7,520 bases of DNA, taken from contig CAIQMU010000072.1 in assembly GCA_903873095.1 (NCBI GenBank), forward strand, positions 1 through 7,520, read 5' to 3'. Positions 1 to 5,255 of the stretch are shown in pieces. Both the position numbers and the translations under genes were made by a program. Under the pieces are notes generated by a model. The model did not search any database and was not told where the DNA came from. It saw only the letters and a program-made list of their open reading frames with translations. This stretch comes from an uncultured bacterium. GTDB taxonomy: Bacteria; Patescibacteriota; Minisyncoccia; Phycocordibacterales; UBA1006. How positions within the stretch are numbered: position 1 is the first letter of the stretch; each line of letters opens with the position of its first letter.

Positions 1-1
1 C

Positions 2-376
2 CCGAGGTTTTTACCAGTTCTCTTGAAACTGAAAACCACATATCACCTGTGGTTTGAATGTCTGAACGCGCTTCCGAAATCGCATCGCTATTCGCTGGGG
101 CAGCGCATCGACACAATTTTAATCGAGGCGATCGAATCCATCTCTGTTGCGAGCTTTCTGAACCGCGAGGAGAAGCTTCCGTATGTGCGAGTTGCGATCA
201 GAAAAATGGACACGGTGAAAGTGCTGTTGCTGATCCTGTGGGAAACCAAATCAATTGATAACAAGAAATATATGGCACTGTCGGAACCTCTCGACGAGAT
301 CGGGCGCATGCTCGGGGGATGGTTCGGGCAGCTTTCCAAGCAAAACTCCCCCATACTTATGACGGGGGAGAAATAA
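2..376 (+). CDS. avd: DGR accessory protein Avd (four-helix bundle), 5'-partial
   Basis: Avd is the small, basic four-helix-bundle partner of DGR reverse transcriptases. In the Bordetella phage system it forms a pentamer that binds the RT and its RNA and is needed for cDNA synthesis. The frame is open from base 2 to a TAA at 374-376, giving 124 visible codons, close to the usual Avd size of about 120-130, so only a few residues are probably missing. The hallmark HRYSLGQRID, the preceding LPVLLKL...YHLW helix and the many Lys/Arg residues (for example VRVAIRKMDTVK) fit the family. A TTG at 23 could be read as a start, but the conserved LPVLLKL segment lies partly before it, so I take the true start to be left of the window. 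The gene points toward the TR, whose sense strand is opposite; the TR begins only 6 bp after the stop codon. The alternative is a generic 23S-intervening four-helix protein, which the adjacent TR/VR pair makes unlikely. Confidence 0.88.
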   Translation, partial: PRFLPVLLKLKTTYHLWFECLNALPKSHRYSLGQRIDTILIEAIESISVASFLNREEKLPYVRVAIRKMDTVKVLLLILWETKSIDNKKYMALSEPLDEIGRMLGGWFGQLSKQNSPILMTGEK

Positions 377-382
377 AATGAG

Positions 383-516
383 TTGCGAACCCGAAACGCG
401 AAGGTATTGTCCGTATTCCACGTGTTGTCGGCATTACCGTTGTTCCAGTTGAGCCAACGCTTGCCGTCGTCATTGCGGTTCACGTTCCACAGACGCAGAT
501 TGCCGTCCCCGAGATT
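383..516 (-). repeat. DGR template repeat (TR)
   Basis: This 134-bp segment is an ungapped near-copy of 846-979 (constant offset 463). The 16 differences are at 408, 416, 417, 425, 426, 434, 435, 450, 462, 470, 480, 485, 486, 500, 501 and 516, and every one is a T on the plus strand, that is an A on the minus strand. No G, C or T of the sense strand differs inside the repeat. About 36 adenines are present, so 16 have changed. Read in the VR frame, the TR is rich in AAY (Asn) codons, the usual TR design, because A changes at codon positions 1 and 2 reach many residues but no stops. The 3' end of the sense strand (407 down to 383) is a 25-bp invariant stretch, the likely IMH* counterpart. The first flanking difference at that end (382 versus 845) is not at an adenine, which marks the boundary. 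The TR is a noncoding RNA template, not a gene. Confidence 0.95.
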
Positions 517-575
517 CGTACGCCATGCCTTCCATGTCACCACCCTTTGAATACTCTCAGAGTTGAATCGTATCC

Positions 576-599
576 GGCATTATAATGCCCTAGCAGGGC
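576..599. repeat. Overlapping palindromes upstream of TR
   Basis: GGCATTATAATGCC at 576-589 is a perfect 14-bp palindrome. It overlaps a second inverted repeat, GCCCT (587-591) and AGGGC (595-599) with a 3-nt centre. The two share the bases GCC. They cover the -10 and most of the spacer of the proposed TR promoter, so they could be a regulator-binding operator or a mutually exclusive structure. Function unknown. Confidence 0.5.
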
Positions 600-606
600 G
601 TACCAA
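579..606 (-). promoter_or_regulatory. Possible promoter for the TR RNA
   Basis: On the minus strand TTGGTA (606-601) is followed after 16 bp by a perfect TATAAT (584-579). Transcription would begin near 572, about 55 nt before the TR sense strand begins, and run leftward through the TR. The -10 lies within the perfect palindrome GGCATTATAATGCC (576-589), so a TATAAT also faces the other way. Position and orientation fit a TR transcript, but the -35 is only a 4/6 match and nothing experimental supports it. Confidence 0.4.
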
Positions 607-757
607 GTAATTTCATTTTTGATGAAAGTCTGCATATCAGACACTGCACACAACCGTAATTGCATGCACTCCGCAGATATGGATACTGGATTCGGTCGCA
701 ACAAACCTTGATCTGTTACCTATTAACCTACTACCTGTTCGAGTATACCAATTTTTT

Positions 758-796
758 AAAAAAAAGATAAAGGACAAAGTCCGCCATTCGGCGGAC
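758..796 (-). terminator. Hairpin downstream of VR: DGR recombination hairpin or terminator
   Basis: On the minus strand GTCCGCC (785-779 complement) pairs with GGCGGAC (796-790 complement) around the tetraloop GAAT, a perfect 7-bp GC-rich stem with 4-nt loop. It lies 49 bp past the 3' end of the VR. DGR targets in phages carry such hairpin/cruciform elements (7-10 bp stem, 4-nt loop beginning with G) shortly after the VR, where they help retrohoming. The other reading is an intrinsic terminator for the target gene: a T8 run follows at 765-758, but 13 nt separate it from the stem, more than usual. Both roles are possible. Confidence 0.55.
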
Positions 797-838
797 CAAG
801 GATCAAAGTTCTAAATCCAAGATATTGATATCTAAGCC

Positions 839-2740
839 CTAAGACTTGCGAACCCGAAACGCGAAGGTATCGTCCGTAGCCCACGTGCCGTCGGCACCAC
901 CGTTGTTCCAGTCGAGCCAACGCTCGCCGTCGCCATTGCGGTACACGCCCCACAGACGCAGAGAGCCGTCCCCGAGATCAATTGATTTCATTGCAGTTCT
1001 CACATACGTACCGTTTTGTTGATCCATGGATAATCTGAGTTTCGGACCGTCGTCCTGTGAGCATAGTTCAAGACCAAGACTCTCTGCTTTTTCACAAAGG
1101 GCATCATATCGGGTTGATTTATCAAATCCCAAATCTGCAACCTTCAGGATGACAAACTTCTGATCCTCGGGAAGGTTTGTCGCTTCCATCTTTTCAAGCA
1201 TTTTATTTATATTTTGATCTTCCAGCTTTATATCTTGCTTTTCAAAAGCATCAGCCCATCCCTTCGCATCTTTCGGGTATTCCACAGATGCGTCAAGTTG
1301 TGCGTACCTGATCTTGTTGTCAGGAAATTTCGTATAGACATGCTCGACCGTGGACGGAAGCTTGGCGAAAATTCCCTTCTCGAGGGGTCCGATGTAAGCC
1401 TTCGTATTTTCGGTGATATCGGCAATGCTTGTGGCGATCTGGTCAGGCGAACATTCAAAAACGACCGGCGCATCCTCGACAGAATTTCGCAATTCTCGGA
1501 CCTCGGCGATCCGAGGGTCGCGCTCGTAGCCGAATCCCTGGATATCGCCGTTGATTTCATAGATGAAGATGAGTTCTTCTTTGTTCAGCTTCTGTCCGAG
1601 TTTCGACTTGTTCTCGACAGTAGTCAGCATCTTCATGTCCTGGGACTTTTTCTCATACGATTTTCCGTCGGGGAACTCCTTCATTTTATCCTCGACGACG
1701 GGAGCGATGTAGGGATCCATATTCTGATTTACTGCAATGCCCCGCACCTCGGCAATACTTCCGTTTTGCATGCGAATCGCGACACGTGGAATAACAGATT
1801 CTCCTGCATCGTTGCGCGAATAGTATACATGAAAATCGCCTCCCTGTAATTGAGACTTTGCCGTATCATAATCCGCCGCCGTGCACCATTCCAGTGGATA
1901 ACCATCGAGTGATTGAACCAATTTTTCGGCATTTGATCCTTGTGGATATGTCACCCACTGCCCGCGGATTTCCTGCAACCCTTCGGTTGAATATTCTGGC
2001 ATCTCGATCAAAAATTGAGAATAAATTTTAGAAAAATTCTCTGTCGCAAGTAATTCCTGAAATTGTTTATCGTCCAATTTAATACTTTCATTTTTTATTG
2101 GATTGCGCTCACTTTTCGCTTTTTGTTTTTCTTCAATACTTGAACGTAAAATACCAATTGTCATCGCAAGTGCACGAGGGTTGAGCGTCGGAAACGAAGC
2201 CGTAGTTTCGGATGTTCTTTTCTTGAATCGTGCGGATTCTTTTCCCTCTTCGTCTTCTTTCTTTTCCAGTTTTCCCATTTCAACGATCGAACGGAATGCC
2301 CAGTATTTTGCCCAGTCAGGATATGTCGCGTCAGGTGATGCAAGATAATCCACCCACTTGTCCAAACTTTGCTCCTGGGAATTGATAATTTGGCGTATTT
2401 TTTCAGTACGAAAATCATCAGTTATCTCGACATCACCGTGTCCTTGCTCACGCGCAATGCGTTGTTCCAAGATAAATGTTTCTTCTGGTACACTACGTTC
2501 CTTGATGACAAATTTTTGATGAAGTAATTGTTTCAAAGCTTCCATTCCCTGTTCGCGTTCAGCGGGATTTTTTCGGTCGATAATTTCTTTGAATCTATTC
2601 AAATAATTTTGCATCTGTTCCACAGGATTTTGCGAAACTTTTTCACCAGTGCGCATTTCAGTCCGTTTTGCTGCAGATACAACTTCAGGCGTCGCATGTA
2701 AATTATATTTTTTCTTGAGAAATTGGAGGGGATTTTCCAT
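839..2740 (-). CDS. DGR-diversified target (variable) protein
   Basis: A 633-residue protein whose C-terminus is diversified by the adjacent DGR. Residues 588-632 are the VR: a Trp/Gly/Arg-rich stretch with RLWGVYRN, RWLDWNN and a terminal FAFRVRK motif, typical of the C-type-lectin-like end of DGR targets. VR residues 588, 593, 598, 600, 603, 606, 610, 615, 618, 621 and 624 differ from the TR. The rest is charged and helical, with no signal peptide or membrane segment, so a cytoplasmic location is inferred. Residues 127-156 (WVDYL...YPDWAKYWAFR) and 281-335 (WCTA, GDFHVYY, IPRVAIRM, IAEVRGI) look like conserved modules. From memory the second resembles CPR proteins and loosely PcfJ-like proteins, but I cannot assign a function. 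The ATG at 2740 is preceded by TATAAT and has no Shine-Dalgarno. The VR ends two codons before the stop. It is separated from rplL by a terminator, so it is its own unit. Confidence 0.93.
   Translation of the reverse strand: MENPLQFLKKKYNLHATPEVVSAAKRTEMRTGEKVSQNPVEQMQNYLNRFKEIIDRKNPAEREQGMEALKQLLHQKFVIKERSVPEETFILEQRIAREQGHGDVEITDDFRTEKIRQIINSQEQSLDKWVDYLASPDATYPDWAKYWAFRSIVEMGKLEKKEDEEGKESARFKKRTSETTASFPTLNPRALAMTIGILRSSIEEKQKAKSERNPIKNESIKLDDKQFQELLATENFSKIYSQFLIEMPEYSTEGLQEIRGQWVTYPQGSNAEKLVQSLDGYPLEWCTAADYDTAKSQLQGGDFHVYYSRNDAGESVIPRVAIRMQNGSIAEVRGIAVNQNMDPYIAPVVEDKMKEFPDGKSYEKKSQDMKMLTTVENKSKLGQKLNKEELIFIYEINGDIQGFGYERDPRIAEVRELRNSVEDAPVVFECSPDQIATSIADITENTKAYIGPLEKGIFAKLPSTVEHVYTKFPDNKIRYAQLDASVEYPKDAKGWADAFEKQDIKLEDQNINKMLEKMEATNLPEDQKFVILKVADLGFDKSTRYDALCEKAESLGLELCSQDDGPKLRLSMDQQNGTYVRTAMKSIDLGDGSLRLWGVYRNGDGERWLDWNNGGADGTWATDDTFAFRVRKS
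846..979 (-). repeat. DGR variable repeat (VR) within target gene
   Basis: This is the receiving copy of the TR at 383-516: 118 of 134 bases identical, and all 16 differences at template adenines (A to G, C or T on the sense strand). In protein terms TR to VR changes are N to D, N to S, N to G, N to Y, D to G, K to E, N to D, N to G, N to G, N to A and N to D in order. All lie at codon positions 1 and 2 and none creates a stop. The 3'-terminal 25 bp are invariant and GC-rich, as expected for an initiation-of-mutagenic-homing (IMH) site. Confidence 0.95.
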
Positions 2741-2744
2741 ATGA

Positions 2745-2750
2745 ATTATA
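2745..2750 (-). promoter_or_regulatory. Possible -10 box of target gene (leaderless start)
   Basis: On the minus strand a perfect TATAAT ends 4 nt before the ATG at 2740, and there is no Shine-Dalgarno between them. Transcription would start at or next to the ATG, suggesting a leaderless mRNA. No good -35 is seen at 16-18 bp, so the call is tentative in this A/T-rich stretch. Confidence 0.35.
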
Positions 2751-2776
2751 TCTTATCAAAATCGTGATTGTTTTAC

Positions 2777-2809
2777 AAAAAAAACACCCTCGTTTCCAAG
2801 GATGTTTTT
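2777..2809 (-). terminator. Intrinsic terminator after rplL
   Basis: On the minus strand a 13-bp stem formed by 2809-2797 and 2792-2780, with GAAA loop (2796-2793), merges into an uninterrupted T8 run (2784-2777). Two pairs are G-U on the minus strand and would be C-A mismatches on the plus strand, so the structure favours leftward transcription, ending the rplJ-rplL message 16 bp after the rplL stop codon. Confidence 0.9.
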
Positions 2810-2824
2810 CTTGATGAAATTGAA

Positions 2825-3211
2825 TTATTTCAATTCCACCTTTCCACCTGCGTCTTCGATAGCCTTTTTCAAAGCATCTGCATCTTCCTTCTTCATTCCT
2901 TCTTTCAAAGTTGCTGGAAGGTTATCAACAAGGTCTTTAGCTTCTTTAAGTCCAAGACCTAGAGATTCTTTAACAACCTTCATGATTCCGATTTTAGCCC
3001 CTCCGTCTGATGTAAGGATTGCTGTAAAGTCAGATTTTTCTTCAGCGGCAGCAGCTCCGGCTGCAGGACCAGCAACTGCAACAGCAGCGGCTGATACTCC
3101 GAATTTCTTTTCGAACAATTTTACGAGTTCGTTCAAATCGAGAACTGACATTTCTTCGATCTGTTTTACAATAGCTTCAAATTTAGCTGGGATGATAAGA
3201 TTTTCTTCCAT
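2825..3211 (-). CDS. rplL: 50S ribosomal protein L7/L12
   Basis: L7/L12 forms the flexible multicopy stalk of the large subunit, recruiting and activating translation GTPases (EF-Tu, EF-G, IF2). The 128 residues match the family length. Residues 1-40 are the N-terminal dimerisation and L10-binding helices ([23 protein letters not shown]), 41-57 are the Ala/Gly-rich hinge, and 58-128 the C-terminal GTPase-contacting domain with [20 protein letters not shown], an almost canonical match. It lies 24 bp downstream of rplJ and is followed by an intrinsic terminator, so the two genes form a bicistronic unit rather than continuing into rpoB as in many bacteria. The ATG at 3211 has only A/T-rich sequence before it and no Shine-Dalgarno motif, which is odd for one of the most heavily translated proteins. 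Confidence 0.98.
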   Translation of the reverse strand: MEENLIIPAKFEAIVKQIEEMSVLDLNELVKLFEKKFGVSAAAVAVAGPAAGAAAAEEKSDFTAILTSDGGAKIGIMKVVKESLGLGLKEAKDLVDNLPATLKEGMKKEDADALKKAIEDAGGKVELK

Positions 3212-3235
3212 ATAATTGAATAGTTAAATAAATAA

Positions 3236-3724
3236 TTAAGCCTTTGATTCTGCAATCTTCGAGAGTGCAATAACAAGACCTTGGATAGGACTGTTGATGA
3301 CGTTGACGAACATTCCTCGCAACGTATCCGTTCCCGGAATATTTGCAATCGATGTAATCATTTCCTGGTCAACGAATTTTCCTTCGAAAATTCCGCCGAG
3401 CATTGTCATCTTTCCATCAGATTTTTTGGCAAAATTCCATACTTCACGGGCTGGTGCTGTTGCATCGTTTGAGTATGCAATAGCAAGTTCACCGTCGAGT
3501 TCTGGAACAACTCCGTCAATTCCTGAATCCGCAAGGACTCGTTTGAGGAGTGACTTCTTAACAACCTTGTAACCACCATTGGCAGCCGCAAGAGCGTTTC
3601 GAACTTCGTTTACCTGTGATACCGGAAGTCCTTTTGCTGACAAGAAAACAACTGCGTCGTTCCCTTTGATAATGTCTGCAAATTTACTTACGAGATCTTT
3701 CTTTTGATTTTTGGTAAGAGCCAT
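3236..3724 (-). CDS. rplJ: 50S ribosomal protein L10
   Basis: L10 anchors the L7/L12 dimers to 23S rRNA at the stalk base and, with L12 bound, represses its own mRNA through the leader. The protein has 162 residues, a normal length. The N-terminal rRNA-binding domain begins MALTKNQKKDLVSKFADIIK and includes the conserved VVFLSAKGLPVSQVNEVRNAL and KVVKKSLLKRVL segments. The C-terminal helix (NSPIQGLVIALSKIAE) is the L12-dimer docking helix and appears full, with a short tail. It is the first gene of the rplJ-rplL unit. The ATG at 3724 starts the conserved N-terminus directly, and the only purine patch upstream is a weak GGA about 12 nt away. A strong C/G palindrome at 3743-3760 sits between the leader RNA and the start codon and may affect initiation. 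Confidence 0.98.
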   Translation of the reverse strand: MALTKNQKKDLVSKFADIIKGNDAVVFLSAKGLPVSQVNEVRNALAAANGGYKVVKKSLLKRVLADSGIDGVVPELDGELAIAYSNDATAPAREVWNFAKKSDGKMTMLGGIFEGKFVDQEMITSIANIPGTDTLRGMFVNVINSPIQGLVIALSKIAESKA

Positions 3725-3742
3725 AGTTGATTGTTGTCCGGG

Positions 3743-3760
3743 CCCCCTCTATAGAGGGGG
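3743..3760. repeat. Perfect C5/G5 palindrome upstream of rplJ
   Basis: An 18-bp perfect palindrome: C5, then TCTATAGA, then G5. On the minus strand it is preceded by a further CCCCC (3764-3768), giving the pattern CCCCCTAACCCCCTC before the second arm. No T-run follows it on either strand, so it is not a terminator. It starts 19 nt before the rplJ ATG. From memory similar C5TAAC5 palindromes recur between genes in several bacterial groups, so a dispersed REP-like unit is likely. Confidence 0.55.
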
Positions 3761-3787
3761 TTAGGGGGTGTGTTTGTTATTAAATTT

Positions 3788-3878
3788 GTACACAAAGGAG
3801 TTTCGACCTCGACGAGAAATTAAGACGTCCTGCTTCGCCAAGGCTACGCAGGAGAGCCACTCGCTGTCTTTGGTGTAC
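3788..3878 (-). ncRNA. L10 leader RNA (rplJ autoregulatory element)
   Basis: A cis-acting 5' UTR element bound by the L10-L12 complex to repress rplJL expression. On the minus strand an outer helix forms between GTACACCAAAG (3878-3868) and CTTTGTGTAC (3797-3788), with one bulged G. Inside it are the family hallmarks: AAAGACAGC followed by GAG (3870-3859), and CTTAAT (3824-3819) followed by CTCGTCGAGG (3816-3807). The GCGAG/CTCGT helix and the flanking AAGACA/CGAGG internal loop match the kink-turn L10 site known from Firmicutes. The apical part (3828-3853) is a separate TCCTGC/GCAGGA hairpin that looks like an inserted repeat. The element lies about 3 nt after the predicted transcription start and 64 bp before rplJ. 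Confidence 0.85.
3827..3853. repeat. Inverted repeat inside L10 leader
   Basis: TCCTGC (3828-3833) and GCAGGA (3848-3853) flank a 14-nt centre containing CGCCAAGGC. The element sits exactly where the variable apical arm of the L10 leader is expected, so it replaces or extends that arm without breaking the conserved core. I recall similar TTCGCCAAGGCTACG units as short repeats in CPR intergenic DNA; this is memory, not a search result. Confidence 0.5.
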
Positions 3879-3887
3879 AGCCAAAAT

Positions 3888-3915
3888 ACAATAGCAGATT
3901 CTTGAAAAAAAGCAA
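3888..3915 (-). promoter_or_regulatory. Probable rplJL promoter
   Basis: On the minus strand TTGCTT (3915-3910) and TATTGT (3893-3888) are 16 bp apart. A start near 3881 would place the first base about 3 nt before the L10 leader outer helix at 3878, a good independent fit. Its -35 lies between the -35 and -10 of the opposing promoter for the sugar transferase, so the two promoters overlap. Confidence 0.55.
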
Positions 3916-3930
3916 GTTTTCCTGTAGAGT
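3902..3930 (+). promoter_or_regulatory. Possible promoter of the sugar transferase
   Basis: TTGAAA (3902-3907) and TAGAGT (3925-3930) are separated by 17 bp. Transcription would start about 7 nt further on, at the ATG at 3938, implying a leaderless transcript. That is consistent with the absence of a Shine-Dalgarno. It faces away from, and overlaps, the rplJL promoter. Confidence 0.45.
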
Positions 3931-3937
3931 CTATGAT

Positions 3938-5242
3938 ATGAACAATAACCGAAAAGGCTTGTTATTATTTGGTGATATTGTAATGCTTGGAATATCATTT
4001 TTGGTAATCCTTTTACGTGAAGGCGAATTCCATCTTACTCACAGTATTTTCAATGAAAATATTTGGGCATTCTTGTTTATTGGAATGATCACCATCATGA
4101 TGCTCTACGCATTTGATTTATATGATTTCAGATTTTTGCGTCCCGCATCATCAAATTTATGGCGACTTGGTGCAGCAATTATCGTTGCACCAATCATCGG
4201 GATCATTTTCTTTTACGCACTTCCTATTTTTCATGTAACCCCAAAAACAAATCTCCTCGTTTTCTTTGTCTCGTTCGCAATTTTGTTTATTGCATGGCGC
4301 AGATTATTTTTTAATATTTTCTCAACATCATTTAAAAACAAAACGGTTGTTTGGGGAACATCTCCGATTGCACATCATTTATTTGAAGAAATTAAAAATA
4401 ATCCTCACCGAGGATATGACCCACTTGTTCATGTTCAAGATGAACAGCAGTTGATTAATGTTTTAGATAACCATAATTTCCATATTCTCGTGATCGAGGA
4501 TATCCTTCGACTTCCTGACCATCTTGTCGAACTTATTTTCAAAAAACAAATTACAACCTTGTCACTTACAAAGACATACGAATCAATCTTGCAAAAAATT
4601 CCCGTCGCATCCGTTGATGAGACATTGTTTATTCAACATGTTCAACATTCAAAATTAATCAGCAAGTTTTTCTACCGATGTATCGAATGTCTATTTGCAA
4701 TTATTATTCTCGCAGTATTCTCGCCATTTCTTTTAATTATCGCAATCGCGATTAAATTAGAAGACAATGGTTCAATGTTTTACACACAATCACGCATGGG
4801 ATTTCTTGGAGGCGAATTTATGCTTTACAAATTTCGTTCCATGACCGAGGAGCATAAACGCACAAATACAGGAACTGATTGGACAACAAAAAATGATACT
4901 CGCGTTACCCGTGTTGGAAAAATTATTCGCAGACTTCATTTGGATGAAGTTCCTCAAATGTGGAATATACTTCGTGGTGATATTGCCATTGTTGGACCGC
5001 GACCTGATGTGTTTCGCGTTGAAAATGATTTGAAACAATCTGTTCCTCACTATCACTTGCGTCATATTGTAAAACCTGGATTTACGGGTTGGGCACAGAT
5101 CAAGTATCACGCAGCAAATGATCATGACAGTTTCGTTGATCGATTTCAGTATGATTTGTACTACATCAAAAACAAAAACTTTTTCTTTGACTTGGGAATC
5201 ATGCTACGCACGGTGCAGATTATTATTTCGCATAAATTGTAA
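3938..5242 (+). CDS. Polyprenyl-phosphate hexose-1-phosphate transferase (WbaP/WcaJ type)
   Basis: A membrane enzyme that moves a sugar-1-phosphate from a nucleotide sugar to undecaprenyl phosphate, the first step of surface polysaccharide assembly on the inner face of the membrane. The 434 residues show the long-form layout: four predicted membrane helices (about 6-27, 42-60, 76-97, 104-122), a Rossmann-like CoA-binding-type linker (about 134-225), then the catalytic bacterial sugar transferase domain. That domain has a Ser-Pro-kinked hydrophobic segment (249-272), SRMGFLGG and YKFRSM (285-302), the catalytic LDEVPQ with Asp336-Glu337, GDIAIVGPRP (347-356) and PGFTGWAQI (380-388). No key residue is missing. 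I chose the ATG at 3938 because the family starts just before the LLLFGD segment; an in-frame TTG at 3902 would add 12 residues but overlaps the promoter. The sugar is not predictable, though glucose or galactose are common. Confidence 0.93.
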   Translation: MNNNRKGLLLFGDIVMLGISFLVILLREGEFHLTHSIFNENIWAFLFIGMITIMMLYAFDLYDFRFLRPASSNLWRLGAAIIVAPIIGIIFFYALPIFHVTPKTNLLVFFVSFAILFIAWRRLFFNIFSTSFKNKTVVWGTSPIAHHLFEEIKNNPHRGYDPLVHVQDEQQLINVLDNHNFHILVIEDILRLPDHLVELIFKKQITTLSLTKTYESILQKIPVASVDETLFIQHVQHSKLISKFFYRCIECLFAIIILAVFSPFLLIIAIAIKLEDNGSMFYTQSRMGFLGGEFMLYKFRSMTEEHKRTNTGTDWTTKNDTRVTRVGKIIRRLHLDEVPQMWNILRGDIAIVGPRPDVFRVENDLKQSVPHYHLRHIVKPGFTGWAQIKYHAANDHDSFVDRFQYDLYYIKNKNFFFDLGIMLRTVQIIISHKL

Positions 5243-5255
5243 AATTCAACCAAAC

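Larger units (their letters stand above)
543..838. other. Noncoding DGR spacer between TR and target gene
   Basis: About 295 bp with no credible gene. It holds a 14-bp palindrome overlapping a possible TR promoter (576-606), a short inverted repeat at 587-599, a run of A on the plus strand (758-765), a GC-rich hairpin (779-796) and a weak inverted repeat AGATAT/ATATCT at 820-833. Around 716-740 there are three ACCT-containing short direct repeats of unknown meaning. I see no second template repeat and no part of a reverse transcriptase here. Confidence 0.7.

Noticed and set aside
88..543. Minus-strand 151-codon open frame spanning the TR and the antisense of avd
   Set aside because: Its middle reads like the VR peptide only because it is the TR. 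The start is weak (GTG), the second half is antisense to avd, and a TR needs no translation.
383..979. Two-copy repeat as a CRISPR, duplication or insertion-sequence trace
   Set aside because: Only two copies, no spacers, no transposase or terminal inverted repeats; mismatches only at adenines of one strand fit DGR and not ordinary duplication decay.
1214..1849. Plus-strand 211-codon open frame
   Set aside because: Lies wholly antisense to the target gene, is hydrophobic and low in family-like motifs, and is explained as a shadow of its codon usage.
2802..3215. Plus-strand 137-codon open frame
   Set aside because: Antisense to rplL, which is unmistakable; the Ser/Ala-rich translation is a shadow of the hinge region.
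3743..3760. C5/G5 palindrome as an attenuator or terminator for rplJ
   Set aside because: No T-run follows on the minus strand (the next bases are CCCGGACAAC), so intrinsic termination is not supported.
3788..3878. tRNA-like fold upstream of rplJ
   Set aside because: About 90 nt with several stems, but no anticodon arm, T-loop GTTC or CCA pattern; the L10 leader motifs explain it better.
3902..3937. TTG at 3902 as the start of the sugar transferase
   Set aside because: The added residues (KKSKFSCRVYD) are not family-like, the TTG is part of a plausible -35 box, and the ATG at 3938 fits the usual N-terminus.
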